A stretch of 64,000 bases of DNA from Chitinophaga silvatica (GTDB taxonomy: Bacteria > Bacteroidota > Bacteroidia > Chitinophagales > Chitinophagaceae), in assembly GCF_003419895.1 (NCBI RefSeq), contig NZ_QPMM01000001.1, forward strand, positions 930,001 to 994,000, in the 5' to 3' direction. Position numbers and translations under genes: made by a program. Under the pieces are notes generated by a model. The model did no database searches and was not told the origin of the DNA. It saw only the letters and a list, made by a program, of their open reading frames with translations. Below are positions 19,729 through 29,574 of the stretch, one piece after another (position 1 is the first letter of the stretch; every line of letters begins with the position of its first letter).

Positions 19729-20724
19729 CTATTTTACTGCGAGTACTTTAAATGATTTAGCGATAATCTGACCACGTTTCTCATTTGGCGCTTTGGGCCC
19801 AAATTCGGCCACTGGTAAGTAAATGGTATGGCTTACTTCGTCCAGTGCAATAGTTCTGGCATTTTTCTGTGTGGTTACATTTTCCAGCACTTCAAAATTG
19901 TTAGCTGATTTTTCTTTAATAACAGTAATAGTGCCTTCTCCATTAGCTGTAAATATTACTTTACTTTCGTTATCGAAGGCTACACCATCGCATCCTTCTC
20001 CAATTGGTAATCTTGTGATTATTTTTCCATTTGTATTTAGTACAACCAATACTTTTTCACATGCTGCAAATAGTCGACCGGTTGCTCTGTCAATAGCCAG
20101 CCCTGTAGGCCCTTCTGCCGGAGCAAGTGACCAGCGATTTGTTACCTGCATTTTCTTCAGATCTATGGCCACAATTTCACTTTTGTCTTCAATATTTACG
20201 TATAGCATTCCTTTACCGTCGCTAACTGCAGTTTCGGGTCTTCCTGCAACATTAACAGTTGAAACAACTTTGTCTGTAACCGGATCAATGATCGAGAGAT
20301 CCTGACTGCGACCATTGCAGGTAATAATTTTTTTTGAGTAGCTCTCATAAAAGATAGCATCAGGGTTTTGACCCGTAGGAATTTTCCCTAATTGTTTATG
20401 AGTGGTAAGATCGAAGATGGTGACATTGTTTGCAGCACCATTGCTGGTGTATCCTTTTTTTTGAGGTTCATCAAATGCAATTCCATGCACTCCTTCGGTT
20501 CCGGTAATTACCCCCACTGAATCACCTGTGTTTTTATTGATAATATTAACCTGAGAACTGTTGGATACATACAGGTTGTTGTCTGGCCCTACAGCAATGT
20601 AATCCCATTTGCCAAGTCCATATACCGGAAAAGTCTGACTCACCTTGTACTTGTGTTGGGCATTCAATTGGGTACTCGCGAATAGCATAGTAGCAAATAG
20701 TACTGGAACTCTAATGTGTTTCAT
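19729..20724 (-). CDS. Exported YncE-like beta-propeller protein
   Basis: This 331-residue protein has a signal peptide ending LNAQ and a repeated propeller pattern typical of the YncE/40-residue YVTN family, with blades such as NNLYVSNSSQVNIINKNTG, KQLGKIPTGQNPDAIFYE and DPVTDKVVSTVNVAGRPE. Such proteins are periplasmic, and no enzymatic role is established. It is the last gene behind the TolC-adaptor-RND genes with a 28-bp gap and is probably cotranscribed with them, which hints at a role linked to envelope export or stress. Confidence 0.85.
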   Translation of the reverse strand: MKHIRVPVLFATMLFASTQLNAQHKYKVSQTFPVYGLGKWDYIAVGPDNNLYVSNSSQVNIINKNTGDSVGVITGTEGVHGIAFDEPQKKGYTSNGAANNVTIFDLTTHKQLGKIPTGQNPDAIFYESYSKKIITCNGRSQDLSIIDPVTDKVVSTVNVAGRPETAVSDGKGMLYVNIEDKSEIVAIDLKKMQVTNRWSLAPAEGPTGLAIDRATGRLFAACEKVLVVLNTNGKIITRLPIGEGCDGVAFDNESKVIFTANGEGTITVIKEKSANNFEVLENVTTQKNARTIALDEVSHTIYLPVAEFGPKAPNEKRGQIIAKSFKVLAVK

Positions 20725-20752
20725 ATGATTTTATTTAAAAAGGATCTTATCG

Positions 20753-23700
20753 TTATTGTTTTTTGAATAGTAGTCTGAGTATTGACGGAAATACAATTAG
20801 TAGTAGTGGCAACGCCGCAATGAACCCACCAATTACAGCAATGGCAAGGGGTTGATGGAGCTGAGCTCCGGTACCTATTCCTAAAGCCAGTGGAAGCAAT
20901 GCAATGATTGCACCTAAAGCAGTCATTAATTTTGGTCTCAGCCGAGTGGATATGGAATAAATGATTGCACTATCCGCTCCCTGGGAATGCAGGCTTTCTT
21001 TAAATTGGAGAAATGTAAATATGGCATTTTCTCCTATTATGCCTACAATCATAATTAAACCGGTATAGCTTCCTACGTTGAGTGGTGTTCCTGTAAGAAA
21101 AAGTGCCATATAGCATCCTGCAATACCTAATACTGAAATGATAAGGATAGTAAATGCAACCTTAAATTCCCTGAATAGAAAAAGTATTACCCCGAATACG
21201 AGCAGGCTGGCAATGATAAGAATTGTAAGCAGTTCCCTGAAGGAATTCTGCTGTTCGGCATAGGCTCCGCCATAAGAAATATGATACCCGGCGGGTATGG
21301 CGAGCTTACTATCTAATGTTTGCCTGATTTCTTGTATTACTGTACCTAAATCGCGGTTTTCCAATCTTCCGGTTACCACACCCATGGACTGTAGATTTTC
21401 TCTCTGTATTTCGGCATCTCCTGCTGTTGTCTTAATATCAGCTAATGCACTGATGGGAAGAAGCGCTCCTGACGGCAGGAAGATTTTTAGATTATTGATA
21501 CTCGTCAGTGATTGCCTGGTATTGCCGGGGTACAACATTCGCATAGGGGTTAATTGTTCTTTTTCCTGTACTGCTCCAACTACATTTCCTTCCAGTCCGG
21601 TTTGAACCTGTTGTTGAAAAGCAGCTGGCGTTAAACCATACAGCGAGAGTTTTGCAAAGTCGGGTTGAATAATTACAGAAGGGCCCGCAATGACAATACC
21701 ATCAAAAACATCCGCAGTACCTTGTACACCACTCACAAGTACAGCAACTTGCTTTGAAAGTTCTTTCAGCTTCTGCTGATCGTCGCCGAAGATCTTGATC
21801 TCAATAGGTTGTACAGATGTCATTAAATCCCCAAGCATATCACCGATTACCTGGCCAAAGTCGATTCGCAGTGCAGGTTGGGTCGATTCAACTTTTTGCC
21901 TTATTTCAGAAATTACTTCATCAGTACTTCTGGTTCTGTTTTTTTTGAGTTGTATCAGATAATCTCCGGTATTGGGTTCGGTAATAAAGAATCCCATTTG
22001 GGTTCCTGTACGTCTGGAGTAGGTAGCAACCTCCGGTACCTGTAGTATAAGTTTTTCTACCTGCCGAAGCATTCTGTCTGTTTCTTCAAGTGTTGTTCCG
22101 GGTGGTGAAGCATAATCCAAAACTATACTGCCTTCATCCATTTCGGGTAAAAATCCGGTATGTAATTTTGGTAAGATGAGATAGATAATTGCACAGAAAC
22201 TAATACCAATAAGTATACTTATCCACGGACGATAAATAAAAAAAGAAACCCATCTTTGTGTTTTAACATGATGCGCTGGTACCTGGGTTTTACTGATTTT
22301 CTTGCCTTTTGTAAAAAAGAGGTAAATCACAGGAAGCCCTATCCAGGTTACAAAAAATGAACAAACCAACGTAATGATCATCGTATCAGTTAACACCTTA
22401 AAATAAGCACCTGCCACTCCTGTCATCAAAATAAAAGGAATAAAAATGACAATAGTGCTGATCGACGAGCCTATCATTGCAGGAAACAGGTAGTTTATAG
22501 CCTTTTTAACCAGAATTTTATTTTCCTCGTCGGGATGTTCCTCATGCGTGCGGTGTATTTGCTCAACAACCACGATGGCATCATCAATAATTAATCCTAT
22601 GGCTGCAGCCAGCGCACCAAGTGTCATTATGTTAAGGGTGTAGCCCACAGCATATAAAACAATAAGAGTAAGGCCCAGGGTAACCGGAATAGTAATTAAT
22701 ATTGTGAGGCTGGCCGTAAATGAACGAAGAAATATTATTGCAACAATAATAGCCAGAAACAACCCTATCCAGAGGCTATCGGCAACACTTCTTACCGAGT
22801 TTTGTACAAAATCGGATTGCTGGTAATAAGGTTGAATGGTAACATCTTTGGGTAAGGTTTTTCTTAGTTCTGAGACTTTCGTTTCCATATCACCGGATAG
22901 CTGAATCAGATTGGCTGTTGGTTGTTTGATGACAGCTACCAGCACGGCATCTTTGCCATTGGCATTGATGCGCGTATATTCTACTGCTTCTTTCACTGCT
23001 ACCTCAGCAACATCCTGGAGGCGGATTACACGGCCTCCGGCAGTTTTGATAACTATATTTTTCAAATCATCCAGCGTATGAACCGTGGCATCTGTTACGG
23101 TGAGGTATAAAAATTTGTAATCAGACAGATAACCATTCGATAAAATGAAATTGGTAGCAGCAAGCGAACTTGAAATAACATCAGTAGTCACTCCGGCAGA
23201 AATCATTTTCTGCTGGTCTAATTGTAACCAGTATTCTTTAGTTTTTCCACCTATAATCCTAATTTCAGAAACGCCGGCTACCTGCGATAAAAATGGCTTT
23301 ATTGTATAATTGGCCAGTAGTTTCATCTCAATGGGTGTTCTCGAATGGCTTTCAAGAGTGTAACCCATAACAGGTAGAATGGAGGGATTCATTTTTTCTA
23401 CTGTTACCTGTAATCCGGGCGGCAGTTGATTTCTAACCTGACCAATTTTTGATTCTATTTGTTGCAGGCACAGGTTTATATTGGTGTTCCAGTCCAAAAA
23501 TGCAGAGATTTCACAGGTTCCTCTACTGGTGGTACTTCTGATATACTGCAGACCAGGAACTTGTTTGATCACATTTTCCATTGGTTTGGTAACGGTGATC
23601 ATCATTTTATCTACTGGTTGTAGGCCGGCATCAGCAATTATTTTGATTTTGGGAAAGGTGATCTCCGGAAAAAGGGCTGTTTGCATTTTACTGTAAGCAA

Positions 23701-23773
23701 AAAGTCCGCCTCCGATAATTAATACCAGCATTACACTGATCGGATTCTTATATGTAACAAAGAAGTTTTTCAC
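20753..23773 (-). CDS. RND efflux pump inner-membrane permease (HAE type)
   Basis: This 1006-residue permease uses the proton gradient to export small molecules across both membranes with its adaptor and TolC partners. The first helix is followed by ALFPEITFPKIKI, a variant of the usual FP-x-IxxP motif. TM4 carries GLIIDDAIVVVEQ, the double Asp proton relay of hydrophobe/amphiphile exporters rather than the metal-type motif. PPGTTLEETDRM and TALGAIIALLPLALGIGTG are also family signatures. It starts 6 bp after the adaptor stop. Substrates are unknown. Confidence 0.95.
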   Translation of the reverse strand: MKNFFVTYKNPISVMLVLIIGGGLFAYSKMQTALFPEITFPKIKIIADAGLQPVDKMMITVTKPMENVIKQVPGLQYIRSTTSRGTCEISAFLDWNTNINLCLQQIESKIGQVRNQLPPGLQVTVEKMNPSILPVMGYTLESHSRTPIEMKLLANYTIKPFLSQVAGVSEIRIIGGKTKEYWLQLDQQKMISAGVTTDVISSSLAATNFILSNGYLSDYKFLYLTVTDATVHTLDDLKNIVIKTAGGRVIRLQDVAEVAVKEAVEYTRINANGKDAVLVAVIKQPTANLIQLSGDMETKVSELRKTLPKDVTIQPYYQQSDFVQNSVRSVADSLWIGLFLAIIVAIIFLRSFTASLTILITIPVTLGLTLIVLYAVGYTLNIMTLGALAAAIGLIIDDAIVVVEQIHRTHEEHPDEENKILVKKAINYLFPAMIGSSISTIVIFIPFILMTGVAGAYFKVLTDTMIITLVCSFFVTWIGLPVIYLFFTKGKKISKTQVPAHHVKTQRWVSFFIYRPWISILIGISFCAIIYLILPKLHTGFLPEMDEGSIVLDYASPPGTTLEETDRMLRQVEKLILQVPEVATYSRRTGTQMGFFITEPNTGDYLIQLKKNRTRSTDEVISEIRQKVESTQPALRIDFGQVIGDMLGDLMTSVQPIEIKIFGDDQQKLKELSKQVAVLVSGVQGTADVFDGIVIAGPSVIIQPDFAKLSLYGLTPAAFQQQVQTGLEGNVVGAVQEKEQLTPMRMLYPGNTRQSLTSINNLKIFLPSGALLPISALADIKTTAGDAEIQRENLQSMGVVTGRLENRDLGTVIQEIRQTLDSKLAIPAGYHISYGGAYAEQQNSFRELLTILIIASLLVFGVILFLFREFKVAFTILIISVLGIAGCYMALFLTGTPLNVGSYTGLIMIVGIIGENAIFTFLQFKESLHSQGADSAIIYSISTRLRPKLMTALGAIIALLPLALGIGTGAQLHQPLAIAVIGGFIAALPLLLIVFPSILRLLFKKQ

Positions 23774-23779
23774 ACTACT

Positions 23780-24718
23780 TTATTTATGTTCAATTATTAC
23801 ATGGGCGGTGTCTGGCAAGCCGTAGTTACCGGATACTAATATTTTATCCTGCTCACTAAATCGTGGATCCGTTATTTCAACAATACCATTCGTTTCAATC
23901 CCTTTTTTAACCGGTACTTTCACTGCTGTTGTGCTATCAATCATTTTCATTACCCAAAATTCTGTTTGAGTTTCGTCTGTAAGGATGGCTGCTTTAGGAA
24001 GTGTAACAGCAGCGGGCTTCAGGTCTTTTACTATTTTTACCTTTGCAATAAGGTTTTCAGGAATAGGGTGACCAGCATTTACCCTGATTATGATTCGTTG
24101 GGTTTGAGTGGCAGAATCCATTACTGGCATTGCCTGGTCTATGCTTCCCATAAGCTTTTCACCATCGGGCAAGGTTAGTTCAAGGCTTCGTTTATTTGCA
24201 ATAAATGGTCTCAGGTCATAGGGCATATCCAGCAAAAACACAAAGCTGCTTTTATCTGTAATCACAGCAAGTTGTTCTCCATCCTGTACGTAATCGCCGG
24301 GTTGGTGGTCTAGCTGCGTGATATAACCGCTGCTACTTGCCCTGATAGTATTTTTACCCAAAAAATGAAAGGAGGTATCCAGGGAGTTGATGGTGTTACC
24401 TAATGCTGTTGCTTCTTTTGTTTTTATAGTAAATAATGTTTGTCCACGTTGTACAAATTGGCCCAGCTGAATATTCCCGGAGTTCAGATATCCAATAACG
24501 TTAGCTTTCACAAAACTCTTCAACAAATAGGAGGAAATAGCATTTAACTCGATATAGTCGACCATCGGCTGAATGGAAACAGTTGTAACTGTTACGGGGG
24601 TAACAACTTTAGCAGCGCCGTTTTCCTCGCTGGTAGATTGTTTGGAATTACAGCTAATAATTCCGCACAGTAGAATCGCAGGAAGAACAGTAAATAGATA
24701 TATGCGAATTTTATCCAT
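23780..24718 (-). CDS. RND periplasmic adaptor lipoprotein
   Basis: This membrane-fusion protein links the RND permease to the TolC channel. It has a lipoprotein signal (lipobox GIISC) and a lipoyl/barrel-sandwich half that includes IQLGQFVQRGQTLFTIK and SGYITQLDHQPGDYVQDGEQLAVI. A beta-barrel and membrane-proximal domain ends in EITDPRFSEQDKILVSGNYGL. At 312 residues it is slightly short because the alpha-hairpin is reduced to a few turns (KEATALGNTINSLD). It is the middle gene of the efflux operon. Confidence 0.93.
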   Translation of the reverse strand: MDKIRIYLFTVLPAILLCGIISCNSKQSTSEENGAAKVVTPVTVTTVSIQPMVDYIELNAISSYLLKSFVKANVIGYLNSGNIQLGQFVQRGQTLFTIKTKEATALGNTINSLDTSFHFLGKNTIRASSSGYITQLDHQPGDYVQDGEQLAVITDKSSFVFLLDMPYDLRPFIANKRSLELTLPDGEKLMGSIDQAMPVMDSATQTQRIIIRVNAGHPIPENLIAKVKIVKDLKPAAVTLPKAAILTDETQTEFWVMKMIDSTTAVKVPVKKGIETNGIVEITDPRFSEQDKILVSGNYGLPDTAHVIIEHK

Positions 24719-24732
24719 GTTTTATATAGATA

Positions 24733-26064
24733 TTATCTACTCCAATAATTAATCTGATTAATAATTTGCCAACGATTCGTTCGGTTTTGGGCAAGCAAAT
24801 TTTTTGCAGTCATATAATTATTTAGTGCAATTACCAGGTCTGCAATTCGTACTTCCCCGGTAGTTAGTAATTGTAAATGAGCCCGTACCAATCCTTCCGA
24901 ATATTTTATCTGGTTATTGATCTCTATAATTAAATCTTCAGTACTGGTCAGTTGAGCGGAAAGTAAGTCGAGCTGCTGTTTGTACTGGTGATTAAAGAAT
25001 GAACTATATGATTTTCTGGTCTGTTCGGCTATATCAATTTTGCTGTACTTCATTTTTCGCTGCTTACCGTCGTAGATGGGTAGTGTCATGGATATTCCAA
25101 TGCTGGCACCAAAATTCTTGTAAGGTGTGTAAGCCAGTGATGAATTATAACCACCATCACCAAATACATTGACTTTAGGTCTATAACTAAAATCGATAAC
25201 CTGGCGGCTGTTGATGTTTTTAAGACTATCTATCACATATTGTTTGAAGAAGATGGAGTTTTCAGCTTCCGGGAATTGATATACCGGTAATATTGGTTCC
25301 TGCAGGCCAATAGTTGATGTGTCATTAATGCCACATAGATAGGCCAGCGTTGCGTAATCGCTATGGTATTGAATGTCAGCCTGCTTTAAAGCTAGTTTCT
25401 GTTGTTGTAGCGTTACCAGAAAAGTAAGGTAATCGGTTTGCTTATAAATATTGCCCTGGGCCAGTTTTTTTAAGATGATATCCTCTTTTTGCAGCAGATC
25501 ATAAACCTCCTGTATAAAAGTCAGTTGTTGCCAGTCTCCATAGGTTAGTATATACTGGGCAGTAACGGTTCGCCGTATATCCTGCTCCGAGATCTGGGAG
25601 GTATTTTTAATGCCCTGAGCAGTGAGTCTTAAGGCTTCAAATTGGGTCTGAAGGTTTTTCTGACTAACTATAGCCTTGGAAACCCCAACCAGTGCGCTAA
25701 TATTTGCTCCATTGGTAATAGCGTTGTCATATCCCCATCCTTTAATAACTGGAGCATAGTAGTTATTACTAGTGCCGTTTACCTGTGGTTTGTAGCTGGC
25801 CCGAATCATTTCGCTATCAATTCCGATAGTCCGAATCTGGTTGTTATAGTCTTTGATAAGTGGACTGTTGGAAAGGGCTTTAGATACATAGAAGTCTAAG
25901 GTATTATTTTGAGCGCTCAGATTCTGAACAAGGAAAAGGAGTAATAAGCAGAATATTGGAGTTTTAAAGGTATAGCCTGTTAACTTTCCATTTAGAGGTA
26001 AGTCCACTATCCGTAAGGACTTTGGAAAGGAAAAAGCAATATGTTTATTACCCCATTTTTGCAT
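24733..26064 (-). CDS. TolC-family outer-membrane efflux protein
   Basis: This is the outer-membrane channel of the tripartite pump. The 443-residue protein has an unusually long N-region before the signal-peptide core (FCLLLLFLVQNLSAQ at about residues 38-52). No better start is visible, although one nearer the core would be more typical. The rest shows the two long helical repeats of TolC proteins (for example YILTYGDWQQLTFIQEVYDL and LTSTEDLIIEINNQI) and the strand motif GASIGISMTLPIYDGKQR. It is the first gene of the operon and its promoter must lie in 26065-26252. Confidence 0.9.
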   Translation of the reverse strand: MQKWGNKHIAFSFPKSLRIVDLPLNGKLTGYTFKTPIFCLLLLFLVQNLSAQNNTLDFYVSKALSNSPLIKDYNNQIRTIGIDSEMIRASYKPQVNGTSNNYYAPVIKGWGYDNAITNGANISALVGVSKAIVSQKNLQTQFEALRLTAQGIKNTSQISEQDIRRTVTAQYILTYGDWQQLTFIQEVYDLLQKEDIILKKLAQGNIYKQTDYLTFLVTLQQQKLALKQADIQYHSDYATLAYLCGINDTSTIGLQEPILPVYQFPEAENSIFFKQYVIDSLKNINSRQVIDFSYRPKVNVFGDGGYNSSLAYTPYKNFGASIGISMTLPIYDGKQRKMKYSKIDIAEQTRKSYSSFFNHQYKQQLDLLSAQLTSTEDLIIEINNQIKYSEGLVRAHLQLLTTGEVRIADLVIALNNYMTAKNLLAQNRTNRWQIINQINYWSR

Positions 26065-26252
26065 ATAGATAACCGTTATTAATCTATGTCAGACAAATGT
26101 AAAGGGCAATTCTGGAGAATTTTTGTACCTGAAGGTTTCCCCTGCCATGCATGACAATTTTTTAATGTACATTAAGATAGGATGGATGTTTGGTTATCTA
26201 ACAAAATAAGGGGGGATACTGTTGAGTAGGGTTACATAGGTATTATTATATA

Positions 26253-26295
26253 AATACAGGAAGGGGAGCCGGTTTATGGCACCCCTTCCTGTATT
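26253..26295 (-). terminator. Strong hairpin terminator after the CocE-type hydrolase gene
   Basis: A perfect 14-bp stem (26253-26266 and 26282-26295) is extended by an inner GCC/GGC pairing across an A-A mismatch. It lies 22 bp below the hydrolase stop, and T/A-rich sequence follows on the minus strand. It insulates the downstream efflux operon from read-through. Confidence 0.85.
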
Positions 26296-26316
26296 GGCAG
26301 CAGGACAATTGGCTGA

Positions 26317-28041
26317 TTATTTTAGAAATTTGAATTTTAAATAGGAATTATTATACCATTTTATTGCTAATGGAACATCGGCATCGCTTATATCCTCCTC
26401 GCTAACTTCTTTCCCGATGCCGTAATTAATTTGCCATTTAGGATTTTTGACTACCCCGATAAGGGCAACAAGACGGCTACCAACGCTTAATTGTTTACAG
26501 GTAATGTAGGTATTGTTAATCATCACATTTTCGATTTTATTTGGATGCAGCAATTGCCTTTTGGTTCTGTCTTTTGCATAACTTGCCCTTTGAACAGTGT
26601 GATTTAGTGCAACAAATTTGCCATTAGGCAACTGTTCATATAATTCAATAGCAATATCAATATCTTTCTTGTTGATACTTAGATTTAAATTGGCTTCATA
26701 ATTTCCGCTGATGGCCATAGGTGATTCTATGGGTTCGCTTACAAATTTTAGCTGATCTGGAAACCCTGGCAGGCTATCCAAAAGCAAATTGGGGAAATTC
26801 ATAATAACTTCTCCTGTGGGCTTAATGTATCCTCTATCTTTGAAATCTACAATTTGCTGTGCAAATTGTATAGTTAGAGGTTTGCCTCTTTGCAATGTTC
26901 CATTGTTCAGAAATAGTAAAGCAGAGTCATTATACATTTCGTTCAGAGATGCTACATGCTTCCATTCATTTTTTCCTAAAATTTCGAAATTCACTTTATT
27001 GCTGAGGAAGGTGGGTTTGCTACTGTCTTTCAGAATATAATCAAACCATTCATACATAACTTTTCTACTACCAAAAATCGCAGCGCTATCAAGAGGTAAA
27101 CCAGCCAGGGTATCAGTTTCACCCATTATCTGTGATGTTAAGTGGTCGTAGGGGCCTATTACCAGGTAATGATTGGCATTTTTGTTTTGCTGTAAATGTT
27201 GTTTATAGTAATGCATGGCGCCAAGTTGGTCGTCGTCCCAATATCCTGTTACCGTTAGTATCGGAATATTGATATTGGCAAATTCCTTATCCTGAGGGGT
27301 CATTTTTTGCCAGTACTCATCATAATCGGGATGTTGTAGCCAACGTTGAAATATATTGTGTTTTGTACCTTCTAAGCTGTCGAGTGAGGAGAATTTTATT
27401 CCGCTTTGATAATATTTTGTAAAAATGCCATTCCATCTGGTGCTATCTGTGAATACTAAGTCATTCGTAAGCTTTGTGTCGCTGACAGCGTGCAGCCATT
27501 GTAGCACCCAGGTCATAAACACGCCATTTTGCCTGGGGAAGTCAATCCCGGGATTTGCAGCAACTGTTGGTATAATGGTTTTTAATGCCGGATGTAAATG
27601 CTTGGTAGTAGCCCATTGTGTGAAACCAAGGTAACTACCGAAAAGCATACCTACTTTCCCGTTGCACCAGGGTTGTTTGCTAATCCAGTCAATAATATAA
27701 TAACCATCTTCGGCTTCGTGCTCAAAAGGTTCTAATGGATCATTGCTACAGTATTTGCCGCGGGTGTTAACTTCAATAGTCGCATACCCTCTGTCCACTA
27801 CCGCTTCAGCTGAAGCATATCTCCAGGTAGCGGTATCGGAATAAATATTATACATTACCAGGCAAGGCATCTGTACATTGGTATCTTTTCTTATTATCAA
27901 TGCACAAAGATGGCCCCCGCTGGGGAGGTTTAATAGTACACTATCCTGGATAATATATTTACCAGGGTGACTGTTGGATTGAGCCAGTGTAGTCTGAAGT
28001 GTGAGCAGGTATAGCAGAATGGTCAGAGTTGATTTTATCAT
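26317..28041 (-). CDS. CocE/NonD (S15-type) secreted alpha/beta hydrolase
   Basis: This 574-residue secreted protein has a signal peptide ending TTLAQ and belongs to the X-Pro dipeptidyl-peptidase/cocaine-esterase-like S15 group, with an N-terminal alpha/beta-hydrolase and a C-terminal jelly-roll. The nucleophile is S136 in GMLFGSYLGFTQW, Asp lies in TGYWDDDQ and His in IGPYDH. The residue two before the Ser is Phe, and the Gly sits at minus one, unlike the usual G-x-S elbow. C-terminal strands such as SRLVALIGVVKNP fit the jelly-roll. Substrates may be dipeptides or acyl esters. Confidence 0.88.
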   Translation of the reverse strand: MIKSTLTILLYLLTLQTTLAQSNSHPGKYIIQDSVLLNLPSGGHLCALIIRKDTNVQMPCLVMYNIYSDTATWRYASAEAVVDRGYATIEVNTRGKYCSNDPLEPFEHEAEDGYYIIDWISKQPWCNGKVGMLFGSYLGFTQWATTKHLHPALKTIIPTVAANPGIDFPRQNGVFMTWVLQWLHAVSDTKLTNDLVFTDSTRWNGIFTKYYQSGIKFSSLDSLEGTKHNIFQRWLQHPDYDEYWQKMTPQDKEFANINIPILTVTGYWDDDQLGAMHYYKQHLQQNKNANHYLVIGPYDHLTSQIMGETDTLAGLPLDSAAIFGSRKVMYEWFDYILKDSSKPTFLSNKVNFEILGKNEWKHVASLNEMYNDSALLFLNNGTLQRGKPLTIQFAQQIVDFKDRGYIKPTGEVIMNFPNLLLDSLPGFPDQLKFVSEPIESPMAISGNYEANLNLSINKKDIDIAIELYEQLPNGKFVALNHTVQRASYAKDRTKRQLLHPNKIENVMINNTYITCKQLSVGSRLVALIGVVKNPKWQINYGIGKEVSEEDISDADVPLAIKWYNNSYLKFKFLK

Positions 28042-28081
28042 AATTGGGGTGTTTTTATGAATAAATTAACATGAATCAGAT

Positions 28082-28531
28082 TTATTGATGGTCTGGATAC
28101 ATAATAGAAACTGCTGCTTTCCAATCTCCATTTTCGTTCTTTTTCCAAATCTGTATAATTTGGTTTTTATGACTTTGTATTTTACCAGTTGAATCAGCCA
28201 TTGATACGGTGTTTTTTGAAAATAGATAGGCCATCTGTCCTTCTTTGGAAATTTCAATTGCAGTTGGGGCTGGATCCCAAGTGATGCTGAATCCGGGAAT
28301 TTTTTGCAAATCCATAAGCATTTTGGAAAATGCCTCTTTACCTTTCACGGTTGGTATTTCAGAACCCATTATCACAACGTCGTCTGTCCAATAAAAGTTG
28401 GGATCGCCAGCTGCTGATTTTTTCTCCCAGTTATTCCAGCACTTGATGATGTTTTCCTTTTCTATATTTAAATTTTGTTGTTTGCATGCCAATAGCAAAA
28501 TAATGAGTGAAAGAGAAGTAAGAAATTTCAT
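28082..28531 (-). CDS. NTF2-like/DUF4440 lipoprotein
   Basis: This 149-residue protein has a lipoprotein signal (lipobox LLLAC) followed by an NTF2/SnoaL-like cone fold, as suggested by NIIKCWNNWEKKSAAGD, DDVVIMGSEIPTVKGKEAF and the C-terminal strand pattern IQIWKKNENGDWKAAVSI. The fold can bind or convert small hydrophobic ligands, but many members are of unknown function. It lies between the AraC regulator and the hydrolase gene (41-bp gap), all in one direction, so a regulator-lipoprotein-hydrolase unit is plausible. Confidence 0.8.
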   Translation of the reverse strand: MKFLTSLSLIILLLACKQQNLNIEKENIIKCWNNWEKKSAAGDPNFYWTDDVVIMGSEIPTVKGKEAFSKMLMDLQKIPGFSITWDPAPTAIEISKEGQMAYLFSKNTVSMADSTGKIQSHKNQIIQIWKKNENGDWKAAVSIMYPDHQ

Positions 28532-28597
28532 AAAGTATAGTTTAAAGGCTATTAAAAAGTGTGAAGATTAATTTAATATGCTTGTTAATGAACGATT

Positions 28598-29443
28598 TTA
28601 TACCCCTCTGAAATCGTGAAAAGTATTAAATGCCCGTTCGGGGTTGTTTAAGCTTTCTTTTATCAAAATATTCGGGGTTGTTCCTGCAAAATGTTTAAAA
28701 TCTTTAACAAGATGTTGGTAGTCGCTATACCCATTCTGAATGGCTATACTTAACCAATCGAGTTCTGGATTAAATTCCTTCATTACATATGCTTGATAGA
28801 ATCGGCAAATGCGAGCATAATATTTTGGCGTAACTCCAACAAGTTGTTCAAAACGTTTTTCAAACTGGCGATGACTTAAACATGCCTGTTGTGCTACCTT
28901 TGCCAGATTGAAAAGCTGTGGATTTTCCAGAATATGCCGACCAATTTTATCAATGGGCCTTCCTAAAGGTTTTAGTTGGCCGATTTTCTTCTGAAAGTAT
29001 TTGTCGATCACCGCAATCATTTGTTCATATCCCGAACTATATAAGAGTTGCTCCTGTATTTCGTTGATTTCTTTTCCCATGACGAGTTCAGCTTCATAAT
29101 TTTTATGCAACATCTCGGTCATTGGAATTTTTAAAAGTTTAAACAATCCACCTGGTTGGAACCGCACATGAAAGATGGTGAAATTGTTGGTGATGATCAG
29201 GTTCTGTCTTCGGTTTGGTTGCCCGAAAACCGTAACAGGAGCTCTTTCTTCAACGATATTTGTTTCTGCATCCTGTGACCAGAGTTGTCCTCTGAGAATG
29301 AATCGGATTCCTTCTTCAGGATTTACAGGATAAGCCTTTGGAGGAGGTACAAATGTTTTATCATCAAAGGTTAGATCAATGATCATGTACTCTTTGATGT
29401 ACTCAATTAGCTTAATATCAGGTTTAAAACGTTTGCAAAGCAT
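28598..29443 (-). CDS. AraC-family transcriptional regulator
   Basis: This 281-residue regulator has an N-terminal sensor-like domain of the DUF6597 type (PPPKAYPVNPEEGIRFIL, HVRFQPGGLFKLL). A C-terminal double helix-turn-helix follows: NLAKVAQQACLSHRQFEKRFEQ and then the second helix set with WLSIAIQNGYSDYQHLVKDFKHFAG. It is 66 bp upstream of the NTF2-like gene and in the same direction, so it probably controls that gene and the hydrolase. The ligand is unknown. Confidence 0.92.
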   Translation of the reverse strand: MLCKRFKPDIKLIEYIKEYMIIDLTFDDKTFVPPPKAYPVNPEEGIRFILRGQLWSQDAETNIVEERAPVTVFGQPNRRQNLIITNNFTIFHVRFQPGGLFKLLKIPMTEMLHKNYEAELVMGKEINEIQEQLLYSSGYEQMIAVIDKYFQKKIGQLKPLGRPIDKIGRHILENPQLFNLAKVAQQACLSHRQFEKRFEQLVGVTPKYYARICRFYQAYVMKEFNPELDWLSIAIQNGYSDYQHLVKDFKHFAGTTPNILIKESLNNPERAFNTFHDFRGV

Positions 29444-29493
29444 GAAGCTTTAGTGCTTTTTGATAAAAAATCTACTGGCATTAAACAGTCATT

Positions 29494-29574
29494 TTATTGC
29501 ATGGCAATAACAGTTGCCTGTCTTGCAATCATTCGCCAACCTTCTTTTTTTTCCAGAACAAATCTAACAACAGG
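29494..29574 (-). pseudogene. C-terminal remnant of a second NTF2-like/DUF4440 gene
   Basis: On the minus strand a short open stretch encodes VVRFVLEKKEGWRMIARQA then TVIAMQ and a stop. This is the usual last two strands of DUF4440/SnoaL-like proteins (K-x-G-W-x-I/M-x-A-R-Q). An in-frame stop lies immediately upstream and no N-terminal part is found in the next 300 bp. I read it as the tail of a decayed gene that once preceded the AraC regulator. Confidence 0.65.
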
